Assembly (NCBI GenBank): GCA_028716385.1
Contig: JAQUPX010000003.1
Location: forward strand, 62,001-126,000
Direction: 5' to 3'
Length of the DNA stretch: 64,000 bases
From: a bacterium
Lineage (GTDB): Bacteria; Hydrothermota; UBA3073; JACQXS01; JAQTXJ01
Numbering within the stretch: position 1 is the stretch's first letter; each line of letters starts with the position of its first letter. Both the position numbers and the translations under genes were made by a program. The notes below the pieces were generated by a model, which was given only the letters and a program-made list of their open reading frames with translations, did not search any database and had not been told where the DNA came from. Below, in pieces: positions 8,803 through 18,221 of this stretch.

Positions 8803-10539
8803 TTACAATTCTTTTCTCTTGTATATTCCAATAATCGGGCCACCTGTAACATTTTTATCAAATATTGATACCTTTGAAAGAGCCTCGTAATCTACACGCC
8901 AACTATAATAATCCCACCTGGATAAAGGATACGGTTTGAATTCCTTAATAAGTTCATACCGGTCGTTTAAGGAATCAATGAAATTTTTTGGCAAGTCATT
9001 ACCAACATACTGATTTTTTGCCCAACTGGAAGTAATGAGATATTCTATTCCCTGCTCAACATACTCATCCACATTTTTATAACATTCTTTTCTGCGATAG
9101 TCTTCTTTTTCTAAAACAAGGACGTTCTTTAATGCATACGTCGGTTCACGCTGCCCCTTAATCATAGCTTCTAAATATTTATTGTATTTCCCATTTTTTT
9201 GCTCGTTTACAAGTTGCTCTTCTAATTGTTTTTTACTCTTATGTAATTGAAGCCCTAAATGCCCCGTCTGTTCAAACCCTTCATCACTATTTTCACAAAC
9301 TATTTTACTCCCGGGTAATATGTTTGACTCAACAAATTTAAGTCCGATATTCCTTGTATCCTGACGGGTTATTAGATAATTATACTTTATTGTATTTAAA
9401 AGATTTGGGAACATAAGTCCTATAAGCGTTATCCCTATAATTATATTTCTGGCAAGAAAAGATATTTTCAGTTTTGATACTATTTCATATATAAATTTAG
9501 ATGCAAACAATATAAAAAATGGAATTACGGGTATAAGATACCGTTCACAACTCAAAGGCTGGTTCAAAACAATGCCAAAATATAAAGCTAAAAATATAAT
9601 AAAAGAAATATCTTCTTTTCTATATAATGAATATAGAATGCCTATTAATCCCATTATTTCGAGAGGCAAACCTATTCCCTTTCTAAAATATTCTACTAAA
9701 TAAAATAACCATACCGGTAATGTCCCGGTATTTACATTTGGCCATTGTTCAATGGTAAATATTACTCCATAGTTCTCTATAATGAAATTACGGGAATCAA
9801 ATATCAAAGAGGGGGTACATATAAAAAATATAAGCATAGAAATACCTATTAATATAATACAATTTTTAAGTCTATCTTTGAGAGTAACCGTTTTTTCAGT
9901 TAAAATTATAAATATAGGAGAAACTATGCCTATCAATAGAGAAAACCTTGCTGCTATAGCAATCCCCATAAATATACCTGCAAATAAATATTTTTTTATT
10001 TTTAGCCCTTGATTACTGCAAAAATAAATGGACAGCAAAAGGAATAATGTTCCAAATGTATCCCCCTTCATAATTTTCGATTGGTGGATTGCTAAAAAAC
10101 ATGTACTAAATAATATGCCGGAAGCTACCGCTATAGTATTGTTATAAAGCTTCCTGCTCAGCAAGTACAATGCAACTACACACAAAACACCGATTACAAC
10201 AAAAAATATTCTGCCAATTAAGTATATAGTTGTTGGGTCCTGCATATATAAAACAAGAAAACCAAAAGGAGTTTTTATTATTCCTGAAATTTTTAAAACT
10301 ACATAATAAATACCATATAATATACCTACTAAGGAAGGGATTAGATTACCATAGAAATATCCAAAATGTATCATCCCTTTGTGAGATAATGTGTACAAAG
10401 CATTATAGGCAATTACTCGTTCATCAAAATGGAATAAACTCGGCAGCCCAAAATTTACTCCCCATATTCTTAAAACAAAAGCAATTAAAATAATAAATGA
10501 AAACAGTAGTATATTTTGTTTCCCCTTGTAAGAAATCAT
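8803..10539 (-). CDS. GT-C (PMT/ArnT-like) membrane glycosyltransferase, array copy 5
   Basis: 578 residues: about 11 transmembrane segments, then a soluble C-terminal domain of about 160 residues. The first periplasmic loop carries the acidic pair in 'FGLPSLFHFDERVI' (residues 28-41), matching the catalytic Asp-Glu region of protein mannosyltransferases and ArnT. The next conserved loop is 'HQSKIMKGDTFGTLF'. The C-terminus ends with the array signature 'VTGGPIIGIYKRK'. GT-C enzymes use polyprenyl-phosphate sugars and act outside the cytoplasmic membrane; donor and acceptor here are unknown. Its ATG directly follows the stop of the copy upstream (TAAATG). It is one of five paralogs in a row and among the more diverged. 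Confidence 0.8.
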   Translation of the reverse strand: MISYKGKQNILLFSFIILIAFVLRIWGVNFGLPSLFHFDERVIAYNALYTLSHKGMIHFGYFYGNLIPSLVGILYGIYYVVLKISGIIKTPFGFLVLYMQDPTTIYLIGRIFFVVIGVLCVVALYLLSRKLYNNTIAVASGILFSTCFLAIHQSKIMKGDTFGTLFLLLSIYFCSNQGLKIKKYLFAGIFMGIAIAARFSLLIGIVSPIFIILTEKTVTLKDRLKNCIILIGISMLIFFICTPSLIFDSRNFIIENYGVIFTIEQWPNVNTGTLPVWLFYLVEYFRKGIGLPLEIMGLIGILYSLYRKEDISFIIFLALYFGIVLNQPLSCERYLIPVIPFFILFASKFIYEIVSKLKISFLARNIIIGITLIGLMFPNLLNTIKYNYLITRQDTRNIGLKFVESNILPGSKIVCENSDEGFEQTGHLGLQLHKSKKQLEEQLVNEQKNGKYNKYLEAMIKGQREPTYALKNVLVLEKEDYRRKECYKNVDEYVEQGIEYLITSSWAKNQYVGNDLPKNFIDSLNDRYELIKEFKPYPLSRWDYYSWRVDYEALSKVSIFDKNVTGGPIIGIYKRKEL

Positions 10540-12327
10540 TTATCTATCTCCCGTCAAGACAAGGCTCTCTCTCTTTTTATATATTTTTATAATAGGACCG
10601 CCAATAACCTTTCTATCAAATATTGATACTTCAGACAAAGCATTGTAATCTATTTTTGAGAAACAGTAATAATCCCACCCAAAGACCGGATTAGGTTTAA
10701 ATTCTTTTATAAGCTCATATTCCTTTTCTAATGACTTTGAAAAACCTTCTGACATTATACGACCAGCAGAGTACCATCTTGACCAACTACTTGTAATAAA
10801 GTAATCTACATTATGTTCTAAATAAATTTTAACAGTAGTATCATACCTTTCATTTTCGTAAGGAGGTTTTTCTAAAACACAAATATTCTCTAATATATAG
10901 CCCGGTTCCTTTTGCCCTTTGATTCCAGCAAGAACAAGAGCACCTCCAAAACCTTCTTCTTTTATCTTATCAAATTGTTCCTGTAATTGTTTTTTACTTT
11001 TATGTATAGGGACCCCCAGAATAGAAGTCTGTTCAAAATATTCTAATCCTTCAGATACTATATTACTCTCCGGGGAAATTGTTTTTTCAATAAATTCTTT
11101 AGCTAAATTCCTTGTATCCGGGCAGCTTATCAAATAATTATACTTTATTGTATTTAATAAACCCGGAATTATAACTATTAGACTCATAACAACAAGAAAA
11201 ATTGGTTTTAATTTCGATTTCTTTTTACAAATTATGACACTAATTTGATAAATAAACTTAGCCGCAAAGAAAACAATAAAAGGAATAATCGGAATAGCAT
11301 GCCACGAAGGAGTAGTGTGACTTAAAATAACACTCCAGAAAAGAATTACAAATACAATCAGACTAATATTCTCTCTTTTATATAACGAATATAATATTCC
11401 TAAAATTCCTATTATTTCTAATGGTACTCCGATTCCATTGCTTATAGGCTCCATCAAACAAATTATCCAATTAAAGTTAGGACTTACACTTTTTGATGTA
11501 CTCATAAGTTGTGTGCCAAGGCCAAATATATTATGAGTAAATATGGAAAACTTGAAAATTACAGAAGGAGTTAATATCAAAAACGCCGTTACACTACACA
11601 GAATGAAAACTAAAAAATTCTTAATCCTATTAGTAAATAACATTTTTCTATCCATAAGAAAAACAATTGCAGGGGTAATTAAATAAATAACCAGAGTGAA
11701 TCTTGCAGCTATTGCAAGCCCGGCAAATATACCGGCAAGAATATACTTTTTAAGTTTTACTTTTTTATTATCCGTATTATCCTCACCCTTTTGAGAAAAG
11801 CAAAAATAAACCGACAATAACATCATTAAAGTCCCTAGTGTGTCTCCTTTCATAAACTTTGCCTGTTGAGTAGGCAAGAAACTAAAAGTAAAGAAAAAAG
11901 CAGAGAGTAGACCGGTTGTTCTATTGTAAAGCCTCTTCCCTATTAAATATAGGACAACAACACAGGCGGTTGATGAAAGAACAAATAGCATTCTTCCGAT
12001 TAAATATACACTTGATGGGTCTCTCATATAAAACACCAAAAAATCAAAAGGAGTCTGAACTATTTTTATAAGTTTTAAAATTAAATAATATATACCATAA
12101 AATACGGCAAGCATATTAGGAATTAAATCACCATAAGGGTAAGCATGATGGATAATAGGGACTTGTCCTTTATGAGCTAATCTATAAAATGCATCCACCG
12201 GAAATATTCTTTCATCTAAATGAAATAATCCGGGCAATCCGAAATTAACACCCCATACTCGCAGAAAAAAAGCAATAATGCATATCAAAAACAATAAAAC
12301 ATAATGGATTTTAATATTTTTGCTCAT
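10540..12327 (-). CDS. GT-C (PMT/ArnT-like) membrane glycosyltransferase, array copy 4
   Basis: 595 residues with the same architecture as its neighbours: 'FGLPGLFHLDERIF' in the first loop, 'QQAKFMKGDTLGTLM' in the next, and 'VIGGPIIKIYKKR' at the end. The N-terminal 30 residues are almost identical to copy 3, and the DNA agrees over more than 100 bp, pointing to recent duplication or gene conversion. The hydrophilic loop after the fourth helix is longer ('SQKGEDNTDNKKVKLKK'). It overlaps the upstream copy by four bases (ATGA), so the pair is translationally coupled. Confidence 0.8.
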   Translation of the reverse strand: MSKNIKIHYVLLFLICIIAFFLRVWGVNFGLPGLFHLDERIFPVDAFYRLAHKGQVPIIHHAYPYGDLIPNMLAVFYGIYYLILKLIKIVQTPFDFLVFYMRDPSSVYLIGRMLFVLSSTACVVVLYLIGKRLYNRTTGLLSAFFFTFSFLPTQQAKFMKGDTLGTLMMLLSVYFCFSQKGEDNTDNKKVKLKKYILAGIFAGLAIAARFTLVIYLITPAIVFLMDRKMLFTNRIKNFLVFILCSVTAFLILTPSVIFKFSIFTHNIFGLGTQLMSTSKSVSPNFNWIICLMEPISNGIGVPLEIIGILGILYSLYKRENISLIVFVILFWSVILSHTTPSWHAIPIIPFIVFFAAKFIYQISVIICKKKSKLKPIFLVVMSLIVIIPGLLNTIKYNYLISCPDTRNLAKEFIEKTISPESNIVSEGLEYFEQTSILGVPIHKSKKQLQEQFDKIKEEGFGGALVLAGIKGQKEPGYILENICVLEKPPYENERYDTTVKIYLEHNVDYFITSSWSRWYSAGRIMSEGFSKSLEKEYELIKEFKPNPVFGWDYYCFSKIDYNALSEVSIFDRKVIGGPIIKIYKKRESLVLTGDR

Positions 12328-14072
12328 CGTTTTTTATATATTTTTATAACTGGTCCCCCTACAATTTTTTTATCAAATATATGCACTTTTCCAAGCGACT
12401 CATAGTCTATCTGTTTATTATAATAATCCCATTTCAATGTGGGATTAGGCTTAAATTCTTTGACCAACTCATATTCTTTTTCAAGGGAATTCAAAAAACG
12501 TTCAGGCATTACTGTCCCTAATCCTCTCATCCAATCACTTGTTATTAAATAATCTACCCCGTGCTCTATGTAAACTTCCACAGTAGTATCATATTTAGAC
12601 ACTTTATAAGGAGGAATTTCTATATTAGGAACGTTTTCTAATATATAAGTAGGTTCTTTGTACCCGTCAATCATAGCAGAAAGTAATTTTCCAGGTATGT
12701 TTTGTTTATTTATTGATATTAATGTATCTTGTAATTGTTTTTTACTTTTACGCAAAGGAGGACCCAAGACAGAACTTTGGTCTATTAACTCCCCGCCATC
12801 ACTTACTATTTTAGTTCCTGAAGATATGGTACATTCTATAAAATTTTGTGCTAAATTCCGTGTATCCGGTTGAGATATTAAATAATTATATTTAAGGGTT
12901 TTTATCAAAGAGGGATACATAAGGATTATACAACAAAGTCCCATAATTCCCTGCCTAATAGGCAGACTAACTTTAATTCTTTTTATGCCTTCATATAAAA
13001 ATTTAGACGCAAATATTATAAAAAAAGGAATAGCGGGTATAATATAACGTTCCCAACCCGGGGAATGAATTAAAACAAGCATAAAGAATAAAAACAAAAA
13101 AATAATTATACTAAGTTCTTGTATTTTACGATATGTGAATGGACGAAATAACATGCTGATTAATGAACACATAATTCCAAGTATCGCAGTTATTTCCAGA
13201 GTACCACCTATTCCTTTATATAAATGTTCAGTAAAATAAAATAACCATATAGGTTGTGCGCCAAGATTAATTGCTGGCAAAGAAGTTGAAGTCGGCAATA
13301 TTTTATACATTTCGCTTGTAAAATCAGAAAATTGAAAAATTATTGAAGGAGTGGAAATAAAAAATATAAAAACAGTAGTAATACTGAAAATACTTATTCT
13401 TTTAAGCCTAAAACTATCTCTTGAAATAAAATATATTATTATGGGAACAATCGGAGCCAGATATAGAGTAAATCTTGATGCTACCGCAAATCCCATAAAT
13501 ACACCTGCCAATATAGTTTTCTTTATATCAAAATGATAGATTTCATCTTTAATACAGAAATAGAAAGAAAACAAAAGGAATAAAGTGCCGAGACTGTCTC
13601 CTTTCATAAACTTTGACTGATGAATAGGAAGAAAACTGAATGCAAGAAAAAAAGCAGATAATAATCCAATAGTTCTATTGTACAGTTTGCTTCCAAATAA
13701 GTATAAGGCCCAGACAGATAATGTGCTTGCGCAAACAAATAACATTCTTCCAATCAAATATACGTTTGTAGGGTCTTTCATATAAAGAACAAGAAAATCA
13801 AAAGAAGTCCTTACTATCCCTATTACTTTTAGAACTACAAAATAAATGCTATAAAGTATACTTAATAAATACGGTATTAAATTTCCATAGAAAAAAGCTT
13901 TTGGAATATGTCCTTTATGAGTTAATGCATAAAAAGCATTATACGGTAAAAAACGCTCATCAATATAAAATAATCCGGGTAATCCGAAATTAACACCCCA
14001 TACTCGCAGAACAAAAGCAATAATACATATCAAAAACAATAAAACATAATGGATTTTAATATTTTTGCTCAT
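12324..14072 (-). CDS. GT-C (PMT/ArnT-like) membrane glycosyltransferase, array copy 3
   Basis: 582 residues. The first loop is 'FGLPGLFYIDERFL', the second 'HQSKFMKGDSLGTLF', and the end 'IVGGPVIKIYKKR'. A segment reading 'YLIGRMLFVCASTLSVW' is identical to copy 1 but not to copies 2 or 4, so this gene is a mosaic. The C-terminal soluble domain keeps the array pattern: 'DTRNLAQNFIE', a 'SKKQLQ' segment, 'YIEHGVDYLITSDW' and 'SLEKEYELVKEFKP'. Four-base overlaps exist with copy 4 at its end and with copy 2 at its start. Confidence 0.8.
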   Translation of the reverse strand: MSKNIKIHYVLLFLICIIAFVLRVWGVNFGLPGLFYIDERFLPYNAFYALTHKGHIPKAFFYGNLIPYLLSILYSIYFVVLKVIGIVRTSFDFLVLYMKDPTNVYLIGRMLFVCASTLSVWALYLFGSKLYNRTIGLLSAFFLAFSFLPIHQSKFMKGDSLGTLFLLFSFYFCIKDEIYHFDIKKTILAGVFMGFAVASRFTLYLAPIVPIIIYFISRDSFRLKRISIFSITTVFIFFISTPSIIFQFSDFTSEMYKILPTSTSLPAINLGAQPIWLFYFTEHLYKGIGGTLEITAILGIMCSLISMLFRPFTYRKIQELSIIIFLFLFFMLVLIHSPGWERYIIPAIPFFIIFASKFLYEGIKRIKVSLPIRQGIMGLCCIILMYPSLIKTLKYNYLISQPDTRNLAQNFIECTISSGTKIVSDGGELIDQSSVLGPPLRKSKKQLQDTLISINKQNIPGKLLSAMIDGYKEPTYILENVPNIEIPPYKVSKYDTTVEVYIEHGVDYLITSDWMRGLGTVMPERFLNSLEKEYELVKEFKPNPTLKWDYYNKQIDYESLGKVHIFDKKIVGGPVIKIYKKR

Positions 14073-15856
14073 CGTTTTTTATATATTTTTATAGTTGGCC
14101 CACCTACAACCTTTTTATCAAATATGGACACTTTTAGCAATGCATCGTAATCTATCCTGAAACAAGAATGGTCCCATTCAAAAACCGGGTAAGGGGTAAA
14201 TTCTTTTATAAGTATATATTCTTTATTAAGCGAATTCAAAAACTCTTCCGGTGGCAATCTTACTCCTCTCCAGCTTGATGTAATTAAATATTCTATCCCG
14301 GAAGTTACATATTTATCAACAGATTTGTTCGCCTTAGTTTCAAAATTAGGCCTTTCTAAAAAAGGTACATTTTCTAATACATAAGTAGTGCCTGACTGCC
14401 CCTCCAGTATAGCCTGCAGAAATTTTCCTCCCCGTCCTTCGGATTGCACTTTTTCAAGTTGCTTCAAAATTTGTGTTTTACTCTTGTGAATCGGGGGTCC
14501 CAGAACGGATGTTTGTTCATACCCTTCTATTCCTTCGTTTACAATCCTTGTACCGGAAGGAATATTTTTTTCTACAAAAGCTTTTGCAATATTTCTTGTA
14601 TCCTCACAATTTGAAATTAAATAATCATACTTTATAGCATTTAAAATATTTGGTACTGCACACCACAACAAAACAGAACACATAAGTACCACTTTCATAT
14701 ACGTTGATACTTTTAATTTTGACACAAGTTGATATATAAATTTAGCAGAAAATAATATTATAAAAGGAACTACCGGGATAACATACCGTTCAAAGTTCTG
14801 TGAATGGCTTAATACCACGGCAAAAAATAAAACTAAAAAGATAACAATCCCTAATTCCATTTTTTCACTCAAAACAATATTTTTTTTGTTTATATATTTT
14901 TTCGCATAATTACATACTGAGCTTAATATTCCTATTATCCCGGTTATTAGGAGTGGCAATCCCATACCTTTTCCGAGATGTTCTGTAATATAAAATAACC
15001 ATACAGGTTGATTGCCGGGTTTTACCCAGGGGTCTTTTTGATTATGAACCTGCCACATAAGGTCACTTGTAAAATTAGAGAATTCAAATATTAAAGATGG
15101 AGTAGTAATCAAAAATACGACTACAGTAGTAATAATAAATATAAGACAATGCTTGAGAGGCATTGATATGTTATCTCTCGTAAGTTTTGGGGGGATAAAA
15201 AAGATAATTATAAAAATAAGCGGAACAACATACAAAGTAAATCTTGATGCTATTGCTAATCCCATGAAAATACCGGCGATTATATACTTTCTTACAGCAA
15301 CCTTTTCTATAGCTACTATGAAAAAATAAAATGCAAATAAAAGTAAAAAGGTTCCTAATGTATCTCCTTTTAAAAATTTTGATTGGTGAATAGGAAGAAA
15401 AGCAAATGCAAGAAAAAAGGCAGCTATTAATCCTATCCATTTATTATATAGTTTTTTGCCTAATAAATATATTGCAAAAATAGATACAGAGCCAATAATA
15501 ACAAAAATAAATCTGGCAATTAAATATATACTTGATGGGTCTTTTATATAAAAAACAAGAAAATCAAAAGGAGTTTTAAGAACTCCGGCTATTTTTAAAA
15601 CTATATAATATACTCCATATATACTTCCAAATATATAAGGAATGAAATTACCATACCCGTAAAGTAAAACATGCCCTTTATGAGTCATTGCATAAAATAT
15701 ATCATAAATAAACCAGCGTTCATCTGCATGGAATAACTCGGGTAATCCAAAATTTATACCCCATAGTCTCAAAACAAAACCACCTATAAATATAAAAAAC
15801 AAAGGTAAAATAGCCTGTCTGTATATCAAATTTTTACCCCTATTAAATTTACCCAT
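14069..15856 (-). CDS. GT-C (PMT/ArnT-like) membrane glycosyltransferase, array copy 2
   Basis: 595 residues. The catalytic loop 'FGLPELFHADERWF' and 'HQSKFLKGDTLGTFL' are present, and the end is 'VVGGPTIKIYKKR'. The soluble domain contains 'EDTRNIAKAFVEKNIPSGTR' and 'SGIEYLITSSWRG'. It overlaps copy 1 by eight bases and copy 3 by four. Distance to the next coding region is nil on both sides, which leaves no room for independent promoters, so expression must come from the long operon. Substrates are unknown. Confidence 0.8.
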   Translation of the reverse strand: MGKFNRGKNLIYRQAILPLFFIFIGGFVLRLWGINFGLPELFHADERWFIYDIFYAMTHKGHVLLYGYGNFIPYIFGSIYGVYYIVLKIAGVLKTPFDFLVFYIKDPSSIYLIARFIFVIIGSVSIFAIYLLGKKLYNKWIGLIAAFFLAFAFLPIHQSKFLKGDTLGTFLLLFAFYFFIVAIEKVAVRKYIIAGIFMGLAIASRFTLYVVPLIFIIIFFIPPKLTRDNISMPLKHCLIFIITTVVVFLITTPSLIFEFSNFTSDLMWQVHNQKDPWVKPGNQPVWLFYITEHLGKGMGLPLLITGIIGILSSVCNYAKKYINKKNIVLSEKMELGIVIFLVLFFAVVLSHSQNFERYVIPVVPFIILFSAKFIYQLVSKLKVSTYMKVVLMCSVLLWCAVPNILNAIKYDYLISNCEDTRNIAKAFVEKNIPSGTRIVNEGIEGYEQTSVLGPPIHKSKTQILKQLEKVQSEGRGGKFLQAILEGQSGTTYVLENVPFLERPNFETKANKSVDKYVTSGIEYLITSSWRGVRLPPEEFLNSLNKEYILIKEFTPYPVFEWDHSCFRIDYDALLKVSIFDKKVVGGPTIKIYKKR

Positions 15857-17606
15857 TTCTTTTATATATTCTAATAAAAGGCCCGCCTATAATATTTTTA
15901 TCAAATAGAGATACTTTTGAAAGACTCTTATAATCCACTGTGTAATAATACTCATATTGAAAAATTGGATAAGGAGAAAATTCTTTTACAAGAGTATATT
16001 CTTTTTTAAGTGAATTTAAAAAACTTTCCGACAATCCGGGAAGTTCAGTTGCCCATACAGATACAATTAAATACTCTACCCCTGTCTTCAAATAAATATC
16101 CACCATATTAGTATCCGGTTTTTCTAAAAACCAAATATTTTTTAATTTATACGTCGGCTCCGGTTGTCCTTCAATCATAGCAAGTAAATACTTGCCCGAT
16201 ATATTTTGTGCCCTTGCGACTTCTAATAGTTCCTTTAATTGTTCTTTGTCCTTATGAAGTTGTACTCCGTATGCTGAAATTTGTTCATAAAGTTCGCCTC
16301 CTAAATTTACAATATTTGTCCCGGCAGGAATATTTTTTTCTATAAACGCTTTGGCAGTCTTTCTCGTATCATCACACGATATTAAATAATTATACTTTAT
16401 GGCGTTATCAATGTTCGGAAATATACACCAAGCGCTTACAAAACAAACAAGTGCCTTTTTAAAAAAATTAGATATTGTTAACTTTAAGACAATTTCATAT
16501 ATAAACTTAGATGCAAATAATATAAAAAATGGGATTACAGAAACAGCATATCTTCCGGTATTAGCTGAATTATTTAATATAAAAGCAAAAAACAAAATTA
16601 AAAAGGCAATAATTCCTATAATTAAACGTTCATTGTAATTAATACTATTTTTTAAGTATAATTTGATATATCTATAAAGTGAATACAAAATCCCCATTAT
16701 AGCAAGTATCTCAAGCTGTAAACCCATTCCTTTGTGTATATGCTCTGTCAAATAAAATAACCATATAGGTTGATTGCCGGAATTAACCCATGGAGTAATA
16801 TGAAATAATTGATTTTTCATTTCTGAACTTAAACTATGTGTAAAATCAGAAAACTCGAAGATTATTGAAGGGGTACTCATCAAAAACACAACAACCGTAA
16901 TAACAATAAATATATAGCTTTTTTTAATCCTTATTAATAAATTATGCCTGTCCGGTAAAATAAGATATAAGCATATTATAGAAAGAAAAGCTATCGACAA
17001 ATAAAATCTTGTTGCTATTGCAAATCCCATAAAAATACCGGAAAAGATATATTTCTTTGATATTGGATACTGCTCAATATAAGTAAGAAAATATAACGAT
17101 ATTAAAAGAAATAAAGAAGCAAGACTATCATTTTTTATAAATTTTGCATGGTGTATAGAAAGAAAGTTAAATGCAAGAAAAGTTGCAGATATCAAACCAA
17201 TCTTTCTATTATAAAGTCTACTCCCTAATAAGTATAAAACCCAAACAGATAATGTGCTTGCGCAAACAAATAACATTCTTCCAATTAAATATACATTTGT
17301 GGGGTTTTTCATAAAAAGAACAAGAAAATCATACGGAGTTTGAACTATATTACCTATTTTTAAGATTATATAATATATTCCATAAATACCACTTAATAAA
17401 TAAAAGATTAAGTTTCCGCAAAAATATGTAACAATATGCCCTTTGTGAGTTAATGAATAAAACACGTTATAAACATAGGTAGATTCATCGCCATAAAACA
17501 AACTTGGGAAACCACAATTTACACTCCATACTCTCAAAATAAAAGCGCTAACAAGAATCAATATTAAGAAAAAAAACTCCCAATGTTGTTTTCTATAATT
17601 TATCAT
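15849..17606 (-). CDS. GT-C (PMT/ArnT-like) membrane glycosyltransferase, array copy 1
   Basis: 585 residues and the first-transcribed copy of the array. The first loop is 'CGFPSLFYGDESTY': the acidic pair Asp-Glu is kept, but the Arg that follows it in the other four copies (DER) is Ser (DES). The next loop 'HHAKFIKNDSLASLF' also departs from 'KGDxLGT'. These changes at conserved positions suggest a different donor or acceptor, or reduced activity. The C-terminus 'IIGGPFIRIYKRN' and soluble domain ('KTGVEYLIVSVW') are otherwise typical. It lies 37 bases after the acyltransferase gene. Confidence 0.78.
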   Translation of the reverse strand: MINYRKQHWEFFFLILILVSAFILRVWSVNCGFPSLFYGDESTYVYNVFYSLTHKGHIVTYFCGNLIFYLLSGIYGIYYIILKIGNIVQTPYDFLVLFMKNPTNVYLIGRMLFVCASTLSVWVLYLLGSRLYNRKIGLISATFLAFNFLSIHHAKFIKNDSLASLFLLISLYFLTYIEQYPISKKYIFSGIFMGFAIATRFYLSIAFLSIICLYLILPDRHNLLIRIKKSYIFIVITVVVFLMSTPSIIFEFSDFTHSLSSEMKNQLFHITPWVNSGNQPIWLFYLTEHIHKGMGLQLEILAIMGILYSLYRYIKLYLKNSINYNERLIIGIIAFLILFFAFILNNSANTGRYAVSVIPFFILFASKFIYEIVLKLTISNFFKKALVCFVSAWCIFPNIDNAIKYNYLISCDDTRKTAKAFIEKNIPAGTNIVNLGGELYEQISAYGVQLHKDKEQLKELLEVARAQNISGKYLLAMIEGQPEPTYKLKNIWFLEKPDTNMVDIYLKTGVEYLIVSVWATELPGLSESFLNSLKKEYTLVKEFSPYPIFQYEYYYTVDYKSLSKVSLFDKNIIGGPFIRIYKRNG

Positions 17607-17643
17607 ATATAGAATACATTGCTAACTAATAACTATATTTTTA

Positions 17644-18186
17644 TTAATTGGAAAGATGCCGGATTGTTTTTGCCGGTACCCCGGCAACCATAGTATAAGA
17701 TTCAACTTTTTTATTTACCAGACTACAAGCCCCTATGAAAGAACACTCTCCAATTTCTACACCGGAAAGAATCGTTGAATTAATACCAATAAATGAACCC
17801 GGTTTTATTACAACAGGATTAGAAAAACTTGGAAAAAATTTCTGTAAAGGATGATCTTTATATCCTACATTAGTATGAGTCAGTATTGTTACTCTCGCAG
17901 AAATAGTTACTTTGTTTCCTATATCCACTTTATCCGCCAAATCAATCATAGCCTCATCCCCAATAAAACATTCATCCCCAATAGTTAGTCCTCTAAATCC
18001 CTTTCTATAACAATTAATAAATTTAACCGAGTTAATAACACAATGTTTGCCAATCTTAACGCCTAATAACCTTAAGAAAAACACCCTGCAAGGAGAAAAA
18101 ATCATTAACTTAAAGATGCATAATGCAATAGTAGTAAAAATATACTTTATTCCCTTTCCAATGCCTATTTCTTCTAAAGCTCTCAT
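17644..18186 (-). CDS. Left-handed beta-helix O-acyltransferase (WcaF/Maa-like)
   Basis: 180 residues. From about residue 48 the hexapeptide repeat is clear: 'IGKHCVINSVKF', 'IGDECFIGDEAMIDLADKVDIGNKV', 'IKPGSFIGINSTILSGVEIGE'. The likely catalytic histidine is in 'TILTHTNVG', and the C-terminal cap is 'VAGVPAKTIRHLSN'. The first 35 residues are hydrophobic and may dock on the membrane. The family moves acetyl or similar groups from CoA onto sugars, so it probably decorates the operon's glycan. The start at 18186 follows a strong CTAAGGAGG ribosome site, 11 bases upstream. Confidence 0.82.
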   Translation of the reverse strand: MRALEEIGIGKGIKYIFTTIALCIFKLMIFSPCRVFFLRLLGVKIGKHCVINSVKFINCYRKGFRGLTIGDECFIGDEAMIDLADKVDIGNKVTISARVTILTHTNVGYKDHPLQKFFPSFSNPVVIKPGSFIGINSTILSGVEIGECSFIGACSLVNKKVESYTMVAGVPAKTIRHLSN

Positions 18187-18221
18187 AATTTGCCTATCCT
18201 CCTTAGGTAGAACAGTCAGGC

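Noticed and set aside
8803-17606. O-antigen polymerase/flippase or ABC exporter cluster
   Set aside because: There is no Wzx, Wzy or Wzm/Wzt signature; the repeated proteins have the GT-C acidic loop and a soluble C-terminal domain.
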